Of a stretch of DNA of 64,000 nt, positions 1 through 10,560 are shown piece by piece (position 1 is the first letter of the stretch; each line of letters begins with the position of its first letter). Source of the stretch: Dermanyssus gallinae. Taxonomy: Eukaryota > Arthropoda > Arachnida > Mesostigmata > Dermanyssidae. The notes below the pieces were generated by a model. It was not told the DNA's origin. It was given only the letters and a program-made list of their open reading frames with translations, and searched no databases. The stretch is from NCBI GenBank assembly GCA_003439945.1, contig QVRM01005628.1:1-64000 (forward strand), in the 5' to 3' direction. The translations under genes were made by a program, and so were the position numbers.

Positions 1-600
1 GGAAAAGGACCACAGCGCTCAAAGAGGCGGAGCCGAAGCTACGCTTTCCGAGTGGCAACGAAAGTAGACAGAACTGCGGCAGGGAAAAAGATAGATCGCC
101 TGGACCGGGGCATTAAAAAGTAGATGGATCGCCTGGAAGGCGACATGGACTTCTTCATGACCCAGGTCAAACTGGACATGGAGATTTTTCAGGCCTACCT
201 GGAATTTCAACGTAGTTATCCAATCGGGAGCTGCATCCACTGCACACAAGGCGCACGAGACATGCGCTCCATACGATGTTCGTTTGCCCTGCCTAGAGCA
301 AGCAAGGGACTGGGTTTAAGCAAAGTGACGTGCCGGTGGCAGCGAAACGACCCGAGGTTGAGAATCTTCCTCTAATCATGCCGAGAACCAGCATGAAGGA
401 TTTCATTCATTTCATCTGCGAAACGATCACCGGCTGGGTAGTTGGGGCTCAAACAGCAAAAGAAGTCCTCGAGGTGAAAAGCGACTCGCCCGAATACGCT
501 TGCAACGGTTCCCGTCGCGGAAGATGGCGGCTTAGGAGAACACAGAGACGTTGGAACTGAATGGTTCTAATCAAGAAGTGACACTCTCCTCTACTATCAA
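1..600. other. Unassigned stretch, possible gag-like coiled-coil scrap
   Basis: The + strand from 124 encodes about 40 residues rich in Met, Asp, Leu and Phe with heptad-like spacing (MDRLEGDMDFFMTQVKLDME), preceded in the same frame, across a stop, by a similar Asp-Arg-Leu-Asp segment. This resembles the coiled-coil part of a retroelement ORF1, but no zinc knuckle or other motif follows and the frame closes at 375. I do not recognise a family. The rest of the stretch shows no supported gene. Confidence 0.2.
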
Positions 601-1560
601 ATGTCTGGGCTTAACTTTTAAATGACGCTTAGATGGCATGATCACTAGATGTTATTACGCCTAAATGCTATGAGGTAATTTTATCTATTCGTCGTCTCCG
701 AGAACTAGGAGTGCCTGTCGAGGGTCTTCTTATTGTGTATAAAATGCTATTAATGCAAATTATTTGTTGTGGTATTTTTTTTGGGGAGTTCATAATAAAG
801 TTTAACTTATAGGGCCGAAGTCATTCAGAATGAAACCCTCAGGGCAGTATTTAACTTGCGCCGCAGCGATTCGGTTCGTAAGTGTTTTCATTTAAAGATT
901 CAAAATTTGCGAGGCCAGTAGCTCTAAAGCAGTCCGCTCGTCATGCTCTCGCGTACACCCTGCCAACTATCTAGACCGAACTTTCCAAAGAAAATTCATG
1001 CGCTCACCTCAGTTAGATTATTTAAATGTGAGGTGAAGAACTGGGTAAAATTATTGTCAAAACTAGTTACCCGTCAATTAGTTGAAGTGTCATGTATGTG
1101 AACGGGAAAAGTTTTAGTGACTTCAATTTGAAGTTTTGTATGGAGTGAGACATGTTGAAGTATGAAATAGATAATGTTGATGCTAGAATACATATATTAT
1201 TATTTTATTTACGAGAACTTAAGCATTGTAAAATTGCGGTTCCGTGAATAAACCTTAAATTTAAATTGAAAAAGGGGGACCTTCCCTGGCGATGACCTCG
1301 GCCTATTACTCCGTTAGGCACCTACCGCTCCTACCTATACATAAGTACTAGGGTGGTTTAGAGTAAACCTTAAGAAGAGGCTGCGGTTTCAGAACATCAT
1401 AACCCGGGAGTTTTAGTCGGTAACGCCGGCAGTCTTGCGGCGAGTCCTACACTGTTCGACCCACATCCAAGGTGGTGTCCGTTTGTGCGTAAGCATTTCC
1501 CTCTCTCTACAAAAATTATGAGGAAGCTCCAAGAAGCTCAATGTTTTCCATTCGGTATTA
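600..1560. other. AT-rich spacer, no gene seen
   Basis: No ORF with recognisable domains on either strand. The sequence is AT-rich with short T and A runs, compatible with intergenic DNA or old unrecognisable repeats. Confidence 0.5.
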
Positions 1561-1690
1561 TTGCCGAGGTAGCTCTGTGGGCAAAACGGAAAGCTCTCGA
1601 CTAGTAAACAAAACATCCGGGTTCAAGACGCGCTTGTGTTGCAATATTTGTATCTTTCATTTTCTTTTTTCTTTTCTTTTTTTTTGTAAT
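1560..1690 (+). repeat. tRNA-like SINE head with T-rich tail
   Basis: Contains a good RNA polymerase III A-box match (GTAGCTCTGTGG at 1569-1580) and a B-box match (GGGTTCAAGAC at 1619-1629) at tRNA-like spacing, followed by a T/C-rich run from about 1660. A clover-leaf does not fold convincingly, so this is not a functional tRNA gene. A tRNA-derived SINE or tRNA pseudogene is the best reading. No target-site duplication was found. Confidence 0.4.
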
Positions 1691-2098
1691 TAAAATCTAA
1701 ATATGCTGACGCTTTAAACTGTGGGGTTTGCAAAACTATCATAGTCGCGGAAACAAGTTACTGTGTATGTGCGATCTGCAGAATCACCTTTCATGTACAA
1801 TGCAGAGACATTGAGAGCTGGGCAACAATGACCCACGCAGGCGAGGCAGGCTTGGCGGTGCAATATATGCAACTTTTCATCGGCAGGGCTAACTGCCGCT
1901 CAGTTCGCACTCGAACTTGATGTCCTGATCTCAAAATTGGCGTCATCAGAACACACAGCGCCACTTTGCGAGACGATTGCTTTTCTTTTCTCCCGAATCG
2001 CATGGCTCGAGCACCAGGTCAATTTCCTTCGAACACAGTGCAAGTCACAGTCCTAAATGCTACGCTCCCCCCCTCCCCCCGCGCCTGCCTCGCAAAGC

Positions 2099-3067
2099 AT
2101 GGACGACGCGGAAGTTACAGCCAGCCAACCGACACTTGCACGGGTCAACGAGGACGCTAAACAACAATCGAATAAAGCAAGGGTCCTACTTATGGGCGGC
2201 CCTGCCGTCAAAAACGTGCGCAGTAAAATTCTCGACAATTTTGGGCCGCACGCCAAACAGAGTACGTACAAGATAATCATTCACGCGGGTCAGTTTGATA
2301 CAATGAGTGGACGCGGACCCGCAGCTATCAATCGTCAAGTTTGGAGATGTTCCTGCCTCCAAATCTGCAAACTCCAGCATGATAGTTATCTCAATTCCAA
2401 ATCATTTGACAGAGTGTAGGCCGTTTAATGAATCCCTTAGTGTCTTGAAGCTGTCGAGCTCCATTGAACTTATGGATGTAACCAACGTCCAAACCGATAC
2501 TGTTCTGAGCAAATCTGTCTATTATAGCAAACAAGTAACCGCTAAAATAGCACACGTTATAGAAACAACGGTCGCCAAGGTCTTAAATCTTAAGCCAAAG
2601 GACGCCGAGTGGGTAAACAAAACCGATTTAAAAAGTGCTTCTCGAAGTGTGCATCCCGAAACCACCAACTCCTGACAGCCTGCTCAACGGGACTCAATGT
2701 CGAACCGGACAACAAGTAAGGCAGCAGAATCTACGCGACGGTTTGGTTCAATTTTCTCAGCCCAAGAGATGGCGCGATCGTCGTTCGTGGCGCGCATACG
2801 ATGGACAATCGCCGCCACAACCGACGCAACCTAGCAGACAACACGCCTGTGCCACCATATATGCAACAATCGACCCAGCAGCAGACGCCCGACACTGACT
2901 GGGCAGTTCAGCACCAAATGTGGGTCAGTTTACTATGGGGTTTGGAACCCGTATCAGATTTCCTTGATGTACCCGAATTTGCTACAGCGAGGGCAACTGT
3001 CCTTTTAGAGTCGCCCGCAGCAAACCACTCGCTTCAGACAGAAACTCAAGTTCGCCCCTGCAATTAG
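2099..3067 (+). pseudogene. Degenerate ORF1 (SGNH-like domain) of the older family A copy
   Basis: Three overlapping open stretches in different frames (2057-2419, 2307-2675, 2635-3067) together match the SGNH-like half of the ORF1 at 3809-5074. Shared landmarks are a hydrophobic strand followed by G-G-P (the nucleophile block, GDS in true esterases), a second strand ending HAGQ, and a third strand followed by a helix and a Val-Leu strand. No PHD finger was found upstream. The nucleophile Ser is absent, so esterase activity is not expected. Function inferred from the family: RNP-forming ORF1 protein of a LINE. Confidence 0.55.
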
Positions 3068-3341
3068 TCTCATCTCAAGATCCACCAGTGGAAGGTCGAG
3101 GGCATTGGTAACGGTTTACCTCTGTTAATACCATCGGAAACAATAAGTTCAATATAATCGTTCTTACCGAGACATGGTCTGATGGGGTTGACCTTTTAGG
3201 GTTCTACTCAGCTAATCGCCCGGCTCATAAAAATCACGGCCGGGAACGGCCCAGCGGTGGAGTATCGGTCTGTTATAATGAATTTTAGGAGCCGTTGCGA
3301 CTAAGTTGAGTGAAGACAACTCTGTGGTTCTTGAGCCAGAC

Positions 3342-3355
3342 AAAATCAACATAGT
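3342..3355. repeat. Target-site duplication, left copy (14 bp)
   Basis: AAAATCAACATAGT here is identical to 8022-8035. The two copies bracket the younger family A element and mark its insertion by target-primed reverse transcription. Confidence 0.9.
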
Positions 3356-3671
3356 TTTCGGTTTCGGTTTCGACCGGCAAGCATCGACGCTGATCACTGT
3401 CGCCGATTTTCGGCATTTTTGTAGGTTTTCACCCTGAATAACCCCTCAGCTAGTGCCAAAACGTGTGTGCAGTTGTGACCCGGAACGCCGTGCATTCGGA
3501 GATACAGTGAAAAGTGAAGGTTCATTAGTGCCAGGCCTTAATTTCTTGGAAAGGAATTCGCGAAGCACGACTAGCAGTCTTGGTGTGGCATAACAGTGGA
3601 CTAAGTGTCTAGAGCCATCCTTCTATGACTTCTCTCGGCAACATCCTAAACACCCGCATCGCGTCTGGCAA

Positions 3672-5074
3672 ATGAGTGCTACCGCCGTCGGGGAGAGAAA
3701 GCGCCGAGCCGCGGAATCAGCTGAAGATCTTGCCGTAAATATAAACAGTGAACCCAAACGGTCGAGCCGAATGGAAGAGGGTGGAAATTGCACAAGGTGT
3801 GATGCGTCTTGTGTGGATTGCTACTTAGGTGCGCCAAATGCCATAGAACATTTCATAATGCGTGCAGGGCCACGGACGAGAGAGCGCCAGTCGAAGACAA
3901 GGGAAAAGTCAAATGGAGTTGCCGTGTGTGCTCTCTACCGGCCTCCCGCCTGTCGTCTGACGGTATGATGTCAGTCCTCGATAAGACTTCTTTTGGTGAC
4001 GAACAATCGCAGTTTATAGTCTATTTAGTCACAAGGGTAAGAGCGCTCGAGGAGCAAGTTGCTATGCTCACAGCCAAATCCGCAAACCAACACCTCGGCG
4101 TAATCAATCCTACTGCGGTGGGACCCGCTACCGAATCAGCTGATCCACAGGCGAGTGCTCCGCGGAGTGGAGACCCTTCAAAGAGTGTTCTCGTCATCGG
4201 TGATAACGTTGTAGCCCCGCTCCGTCCCGCCCTCAGGGAGATACTACCTGCCGATTCGTCGGTGTCTGTGAGAACTGCGCCCAAGTCAAACATTGAATCT
4301 ATTCTCGAGGTGGCTGATGTAGCCATATCGAAGGCAAAGGGTGCTGTCTGTCTATTCCTTCAGGCTGGCTACCATGAGTGCATGGAATTTGAGAAAGACA
4401 AGTATGTATCTGCGGTGTCGAGCTTCGCCACAAAGCTGAAAGAGAGTCGCCCAGGCTCGGAGATGCATGTCCTCTTAATCCCGCTATTCGGCCAGGATTG
4501 TAAGGCCGCAAATGACGAGCTAGCACGCATAGCCGGGACAGACGGTGCACCGTTCTCGTTTATCCAGCTCACGATAATACAACGCCCAGTTGTTGAGAGC
4601 GGGCGGTTCAGCTACAGGGGCGAGACTGCTGGCAGGGTCGCCTATCATATTGCCCGTCGCGTCAAGCCTTTTTTAGATGTAAGACTCAAAAAGATCAAGA
4701 ATCATGCCGTCAGTGCCGCATCAACCCCCCGGACCACGATACGTCAACGGAACGTGTCCGTCGATCGATCGGCTACTCAGCAGTCGCAAGTGACGTTTGC
4801 CAGACAGCGCTCGCGTCAGCCCGTATCGAGGATGCCGAGCCAGGCACAGCACCCTTCCCAGAGAGTCAAGCAAGCGGCGAATCATCATCACAGGCAGACA
4901 CAGCAGCGTACTCCACCTCCAACAATGGAGGATTTCGTGAAACAGGCCCTAGCAGCCCTCGAGAGTCTGAACCGACCCCAGATGGACCGAGGCCGGAAGC
5001 AGGACTCGTCCCAACACCGCCAGCAGTCGCGGTCGGCCAGTCGAGGACGATGGAAGTCAAGGAGTCGTCGTTAG
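3672..5074 (+). CDS. LINE ORF1 protein: PHD finger + coiled coil + SGNH-like domain (one frameshift)
   Basis: The start at 3672 (MSATAVGERKRRAAE) gives a basic N-terminus. The frame then changes by one base between about 3803 and 3835; residues on both sides form a C4HC3 PHD finger with the order CxxC, CxxC, HxxC, CxxC (last pair in WSCRVC, about 3910-3945). A short coiled coil follows (VRALEEQVAMLTAK, about 4034-4080). The SGNH-like fold is at about 4180-4690: VLVIGDN stands where esterases have GDS, and QAGYHE where they have GxND. The C-terminal 110 residues are Arg/Gln/Ser-rich and probably bind RNA. Family knowledge: ORF1 of CR1-group LINEs combines PHD and esterase-like domains. Loss of the catalytic Ser and Asn suggests a structural role only. 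Confidence 0.75.
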
Positions 5075-7834
5075 AATCATTCAGTGGAATTGTGAGGGTG
5101 CAGATACTTTGGCACTCCTCGACCCATCGGCACTTAAGGATGTCGACATGCTTGTTCTGACCGAAACGTGGGCAATGGAGCCATTCGAACTACCTGGATT
5201 TTATTCAGCACACTGTCTCGCCCAGAGACAGGCTGGACCAGGACGACCGAGTGGAGGTGTGGCTGTATTTTATAACCACAGGGTCGGCACCTTCGAAGTC
5301 ACTCTAGCCGAGGATAACGTAGTAGTGTTACAGGGACCGTCCTTGAATGTAGTAGCAGCCTACGCCAGACCGCCGAACAGAGAGTCAACGCTTGAGATGG
5401 TGGATAAAATCACAAAGGGAATCGAAGCTACCGACCCTCGACGCCCTCTGCTCGTTGTCGGTGACTTCAACACGCGTTGGGACCATCCGACAGCAGAACG
5501 CACACTTGCCCTCCAAGATGCTCTGTCGGACTTCAATTGTTGGATCGTGAACCCTCCCACGGACCCAACCTTCATAGGGCACTCCGGTCAATCGACGATT
5601 GATCTCTTTGCAGTAAATGTGAGCCGGGACAAGGTTATGTACTTGGGGTGTAACCACTCCATGGAGGAAGGTGCTCAACTGAGGCAGCATATACCTGTCG
5701 CCATTGATCTCCGGACCGACTGCGCGCCCGTTTGCTCAGGACGGCGAAAGCCACTGTCTCGCATCTTAGATGTCAACACTCTGCTATCACATGCTCATAG
5801 AGTTCTGCCGGTACCCGGGGTCATCGAGGTGGATAACTACGCGAGACGCCTCACCGAGGTGCTCCAAAAGTCTACATCGAAGACCCGCAGCCGCAGAGGT
5901 AGGCCATGGTTCAACAGGCAATGTAGACTGATTCGGGGTATCCATAACCTCATCAGATTCCTTGCCTCGTTGCATCCTGTCGCTAAGCCCCTAGCCAACG
6001 CTTTCCGAACAATTCGAAAGAAGACGTATGTGCGAGAGCGGAAGAAATACATCGAACAGCAGGAGGCACTGATGATACAGGAAGCCGAACGACGTCCGTA
6101 CAAGTGGATAGCGCGTACCGGCAGAACCTCATGTTCTATCAGCCCATCGGTCTTAACAGATCACTTCGCGCGAATGTTCTCGTCACGATGTACCATCCCA
6201 CGAGAAGTGCCGTCGGTAACCTCAGCCTGGGACGAGAAAACCACGTGGGAGCGTACGCTCCTCGGCGCCGACTTCACCGTGGGGGAGGTTCTGAGTGCCC
6301 TGCGAGGGCTCCAGTCGAGGAAAGCCCCAGGCCCAGACCTCGTGTGCAACGAGCACCTGAAGCAAGCACTGATTCTGGCCCCATCTTGGACAGCATTGTT
6401 TAACGAATGCCTTCGTACCGGCTCCATCCCAGATAATTGGCGCGAGGCGCTTCTGCTGGTCATCCCAAAAGGTAAGGGTGACCCATCTCTTCCTTCGTCC
6501 TGGAGAGGTATCGCCAAGAAAAGCGCCTGCTACAAGTTGCTAGCATCCTTCATCACTACACGACTGAGCGACATCCTTGAGAGCGTGGGCGCCATTCCCA
6601 CAGAGCAGCACGGATTTCGCGCGGGGCTCTCAACCATGACGGCCTGCAGGGAATTATTACGGGACATTAAGGAGATGACAACCAGACCGCGAAAATTTGT
6701 GTACGCTGTATTTGTGGATTTCCGGTCGGCTTTTGATTCTGCGCCGCGTGACACTATCCTAACCTTCCTCGGTGTGCCACGAAATATTCTCGGAGTACTG
6801 GCCGCCATTATGCAAGAGAACAAAATCACGATAGAAGACGGGGTCGCGGAACTCCCAGCGTTCGCGCAGACAACAGGGGGACAATCTAAGTCCGCTTCTG
6901 TTTTCGGTCCTTCTAAAAGACCTTCCGACTAAAATTAGAGGCGAGAGAGAGATGGTGAAGGTTCTCCTTTACGCTGACGATCTCGTGATCTTTGGGGAGA
7001 GCCGCTTTCAAGTCCAGCAAGCAATCGCAAGACTGAACTCCGTGATCCCTTCGCTAGGACTCACGATAAACGAGAACAAAACGGAGGCAATTAAGTTTAG
7101 ACGAGGGGGGCCGATTGGCGGCTCAAGACACTCTATTTCTGGCAGGCGCACCAGTACGCTATGTTGAGCATTTCCAATATCTCGGTGTTAGGATTACCCC
7201 GAGTGCTAGATCTTTCACGCTTCATGTTAATGAAAAATGTAGGAAAGCGCTCACAACCCTCGCCACTATCCAAAAACCTCAGCTTCTCTCACTGAAAACG
7301 GCGCTCCGACTTTTCGATATGAAGATCGCCCCGGTGGCATCATATGGAATTGAGGTGATCTGGGAAGACCTCACTATTGATAACCTCGACGCGTTCAACC
7401 GACTCAAAGCAACCTTCCTTAAGCGTGCCCTTGGTCTCCATCGAAGCGCCCGCAACAGACTAGTGTATCGACTGGCGGATACCCCACTGTTCATGGAAGA
7501 GCTGCAGCGTCGTTTCAAACTAGAGAAGACTGCCGCATACGAAGAATGTGTACGGCGATGGGAGAGCAAGACCTCAGATATCGACCCGACCTTCTTCACC
7601 ACAGGTGCCATGATGAACCAGGCGTGGAAGGATGCAAACCGAAGTAACAGGCACGTCGTGACCCGTTTTGCCATCCACGGTTTCCACCATGAGCTGTGCC
7701 AACAGACGGGGTTCCACGACCCATCCCTAACTTGTGTGTGCCGCAGGTGTGGAGAAGCGTGTTCAAGATACCACGCGTCAGTGTGTAATTATGTGCGCTC
7801 TTTAAATGAACTTGCATTGCCGTGCATCTGCTAG
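4971..7834 (+). CDS. LINE ORF2: APE endonuclease + reverse transcriptase (two frame breaks)
   Basis: The frame opens after a stop at 4968-4970 and overlaps ORF1 by 104 bases. The endonuclease begins VVVRIIQWNCEG (about 5070-5105), upstream of the first ATG (5148), so the start is not a conventional ATG in this copy. Endonuclease motifs: LTETW, GRPSGGVAVFY, VVGDFNTRWDHP and STIDL. RT motifs: KAPGPDLVCNEH, IPKGKGD, WRGIAKKS, EQHGFRAGLST, VFVDFRSAFDSAP, then after a break YADDL (about 6970). About 11 bases are lost at about 6890 where relatives read QTTGVAQGDN. An extra G near 7110 shifts frame again. The C-terminus has a CVCRRC...CSRYHASVC cysteine/histidine cluster. Stop at 7832-7834. Confidence 0.88.
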
Positions 7835-8021
7835 TCCGAATTGTGTAAACTGTGTAAATCTTTGAACCAAAGTGACATGCGATGATCTCTTAAAATTATG
7901 ATCTTATGTTCGACCAAATGAGAACGCCTGCACCTGCAGGCATGTTTTATACGTATATTTATATATATTATTGTGTACTGTTTTGTACATATGCCTTATA
8001 AAGGTGAATAAATGTATTGAG
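7835..8021 (+). other. 3' UTR and 3' end of the nested family A element
   Basis: AT-rich and non-coding, ending GGTGAATAAATGTATTGAG before the right target-site duplication. The GGTGAATAAA block at 8003-8012 recurs at the 3' ends of the copies ending near 34758 and 53661, so it is probably the recognition end for the reverse transcriptase. Confidence 0.7.
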
Positions 8022-8035
8022 AAAATCAACATAGT
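8022..8035. repeat. Target-site duplication, right copy (14 bp)
   Basis: Identical to 3342-3355 (AAAATCAACATAGT). The interrupted older element continues here in the frame KINIVAVYLSP. Confidence 0.9.
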
Positions 8036-10560
8036 CGCCGTATACTTGAGCCCACATGAAGATATAAACAAGTTTGTCGATCGATTGGTGCTTGCTCTAT
8101 CTGCAATTGATCAAAATAAACCAACAGTTTTGGCAGGCGACGTAAACTGTCGTCTCGACCAACCGGGCGCACGAGGAAGGCAGATATTACTGGATATTCT
8201 CTACCAATTTGGTATGTGGGTGATCACATGCCCAGCATAGCATTCCTTTAAAGGACACCAAGGGTCATTAACAATCGATATTTTTGCAACCAACCTAAGC
8301 CCGAATGACATACCAACATTGCGGATATGCAAGCAATATTACAGCTTTTGGCAGCAGGCCGCACCTGCCGGTAACTCTGCTATTCAAGGTGCACACAAAC
8401 ATTACTACGGCAGAATTGCCGAAAGTGTGCCGGAAAATTGCTAGTTTCAGATCTCATCAACCGTTTGTCTAGGAGATTGAACTTCGATTCAGATAGTTTC
8501 GGCATAGAGAGTCTTTGCGAAAAACTGACTACAACAATCCTGAGTTGCGTAGCTCCCTGCACCACTCAACGCTCAAAACCATGGTTCAACAGACAGAGCC
8601 ACGAGGCTCAAAAGTATGCGAAGCAATCATTTTTTCTGACCCGCTGCCGCCCAGAGATGACCGATTTCTACAATAGGATCCGCAAATGGTGTTCTAATAC
8701 CCTAAAAGAGGCCTAGCTTGCATATATTGAAATACAAGAAGCAAAACTGATTCAAGCAACAGAACAGCAGTACCATAAATGGATCCGCCAGTCAAAAGAA
8801 AAAATTGCATGTCGCATTTCGTCCGCAATTCTTGTCCAGCACTTCAGATATATGTTCTCGTCGGCGAACACAATCCCGAACGAAGTGCCAGTGTCTCAGG
8901 GCCCGCATAGCGAAGTAGCCAGCATCCTCCGGGCCAATACCGGCGAACCATTCACCTTACAGGAAGTTGCCATAGCAATTTCGCACCTTAAAAATGGAAA
9001 GGCGCCGGGACCAGATAAGATTAGAAATAATCATATCAAGCAGTCGGAACCGTTGCAACCTGCAATTACTCACTTAATGAATAGATGCCTAGACATAGGG
9101 GACATACCGGCTTGTTGGCGAGACTGTATACTGGCCGTGATTCCTAAAGGCAAAGGCGACATGTTGGATTCTTCAGCCTGGAGAGGAATTTCAAAGAAGA
9201 GCTCCATCTAAAAACTACTACCGCTGCTCCTAACCCGGCGCCTGGCAAATTTTCTCGAAATGCAAGGTTTCATACCCGAGCAACACCATGGATTCAGACG
9301 CTGCAAATCGACATATACAGCTTTCACAATATTCCTCAAGGATATAAAGAAAATAGTAAGCCGCCGCGGGCGTTCAATGTTTGCAATATTTGTAGATTTC
9401 AAATCTGCTTTTGACACTGCACCTCGAAACGTTGCCCTTTGGAAGACTGCAGCTTTGGGTATGCCACCACGCTTTCTCAAACTATTGACGGCTATTCTCC
9501 ATGAGAGTTATGTGATATTGGACGACGGCGTTGCCGAACATCTCATATTTAGACAGACAACAGGTGTTGCTTAGGCCGATAACCTTAGTCCAGTCCGGTT
9601 TTCTATAATTGTCAGTGAGCTGCCGGCAATTATGAAGAAGCATCTGTCAGTGCAACTCATCCAGTACGCTGACGATATTGCAATCACTTTGAAAGTCGCT
9701 TCCACATACAGCAAGCGTTGGTATGCTACTCTTGCAAAGTTTGCGGCAGATACTTTACTGGAAAAATATTTTGAAGACAAAAGCAATGAAATTCCGTCGT
9801 AGAGGACGCCTCGCAAAAGTTGATATCATAAAGCTTCGCGGCCAACCTATTGAATTTGTCAACTATTTTCCATGTTTAGACTTGGGATTTATGCCCAGCG
9901 GCGTTCATTATCCAGACATATAGAGGAAAAGGGTCCGTAAGGCGCTGATTGCCATTCACTCAACTAAGAATCCGCAACTCCTCTCACTAAGGGCGGCTTC
10001 AAAATTATTTGACCTGAGAGTTGCCCAACAACAAGCAATGGAATCGAACTTATTTGAGAGCATCTCAGAGCTTCAAGTTTTGACGAACTCGACCGCCTGA
10101 AAGCAATATATTTTAAGCGGGTTATGGGCGTTCACCGAAGCAGCCGCAACCGATTGGTGTATCTGGCTGCGGGTACGCCACTTTTCACAAAAGACCTTCA
10201 GCACCGCTTTAATGTGCGGCTAACTCACGATTATCAAGAGCACTTACTAAAGTGGAAAGCTAAGATTTTTCAAGTGGACATGGATTTCTATCGGACGCAA
10301 GCTATGATGAATAACTCGTAGAGGAATGCCCAATATGAAACTCGCTACCTCATTATGCGTCATGCAATGCACGGTTTCAATCACGCAGTGTGCACGAAAG
10401 TTGGTTTCTATGAGGCAGACGAGCAGTGCACCTGTCGGCACTGTGGAACAACTTGTTCAACCTATCATCTATTGCATTGCCGGAATCCACCAATCCTCCG
10501 GCAAATTAATATGTAACATACACTCAACTTGAGTAATGATTGTTTTAAATAAATTATTCG
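8022..10560 (+). mobile_element. Family A non-LTR element (older copy), 3' half: endonuclease, RT and C-terminus
   Basis: Continuation of the element started at 2057. Endonuclease: NIVAVYLSPHEDINK, LAGDVNCRLDQP (GDFN changed to GDVN), SLTIDIFATN. RT: KAPGPDKIRNNHIKQ (about 9000), AVIPKGKGD (about 9135), SAWRGISKKSS, EQHHGFRRCKST (about 9280), AIFVDFKSAFDTAPRN (about 9390), RQTTGVA, and YADDI (about 9668). Thumb and C-terminus: MKFRRRGRLAK, RVMGVHRSSRNRLVY, HAMHGFNHAV and a CTCRHCGTTC cluster near 10430-10455. At least eight stops or frameshifts interrupt it. It ends near 10550 in an AATAAATTATT-type tail. Confidence 0.85.

Larger units (their letters stand above)
2057..3355 (+). mobile_element. 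Family A non-LTR element (older copy), 5' half: ORF1 and start of endonuclease
   Basis: This is the left half of an older CR1/L2-like retrotransposon cut in two by the insertion at 3356-8021. ORF1 lies at 2099-3067 with frameshifts near 2290-2310 and 2640. It aligns by eye with the SGNH-like domain of the inserted copy: VLLMGGPAV replaces VLVIGDNVV, and HAGQ replaces QAGY. The endonuclease then starts at about 3130 with the conserved VLTETW motif, GFYSA, and RPSGGVSV near 3250. A stop sits near 3286. The frame runs into the duplicated target site and resumes at 8022 in the same frame. Confidence 0.8.
3356..8021 (+). mobile_element. Family A non-LTR retrotransposon, near full length, nested
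   Basis: A 4.67-kb two-ORF LINE (CR1/L2-like group; exact clade not settled). It has a 5' leader (3356-3671), ORF1 with PHD finger and SGNH-like domain (3672-5074), ORF2 with APE-type endonuclease and reverse transcriptase (4971-7834), and a 187-bp 3' UTR ending in GGTGAATAAATG with no long poly(A). Perfect 14-bp duplications flank it and the interrupted host frame is restored by removing it. Three small lesions break the ORFs: in the PHD finger, in the RT QG motif region, and in a G run near 7110. It is therefore young but dead. Confidence 0.9.
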
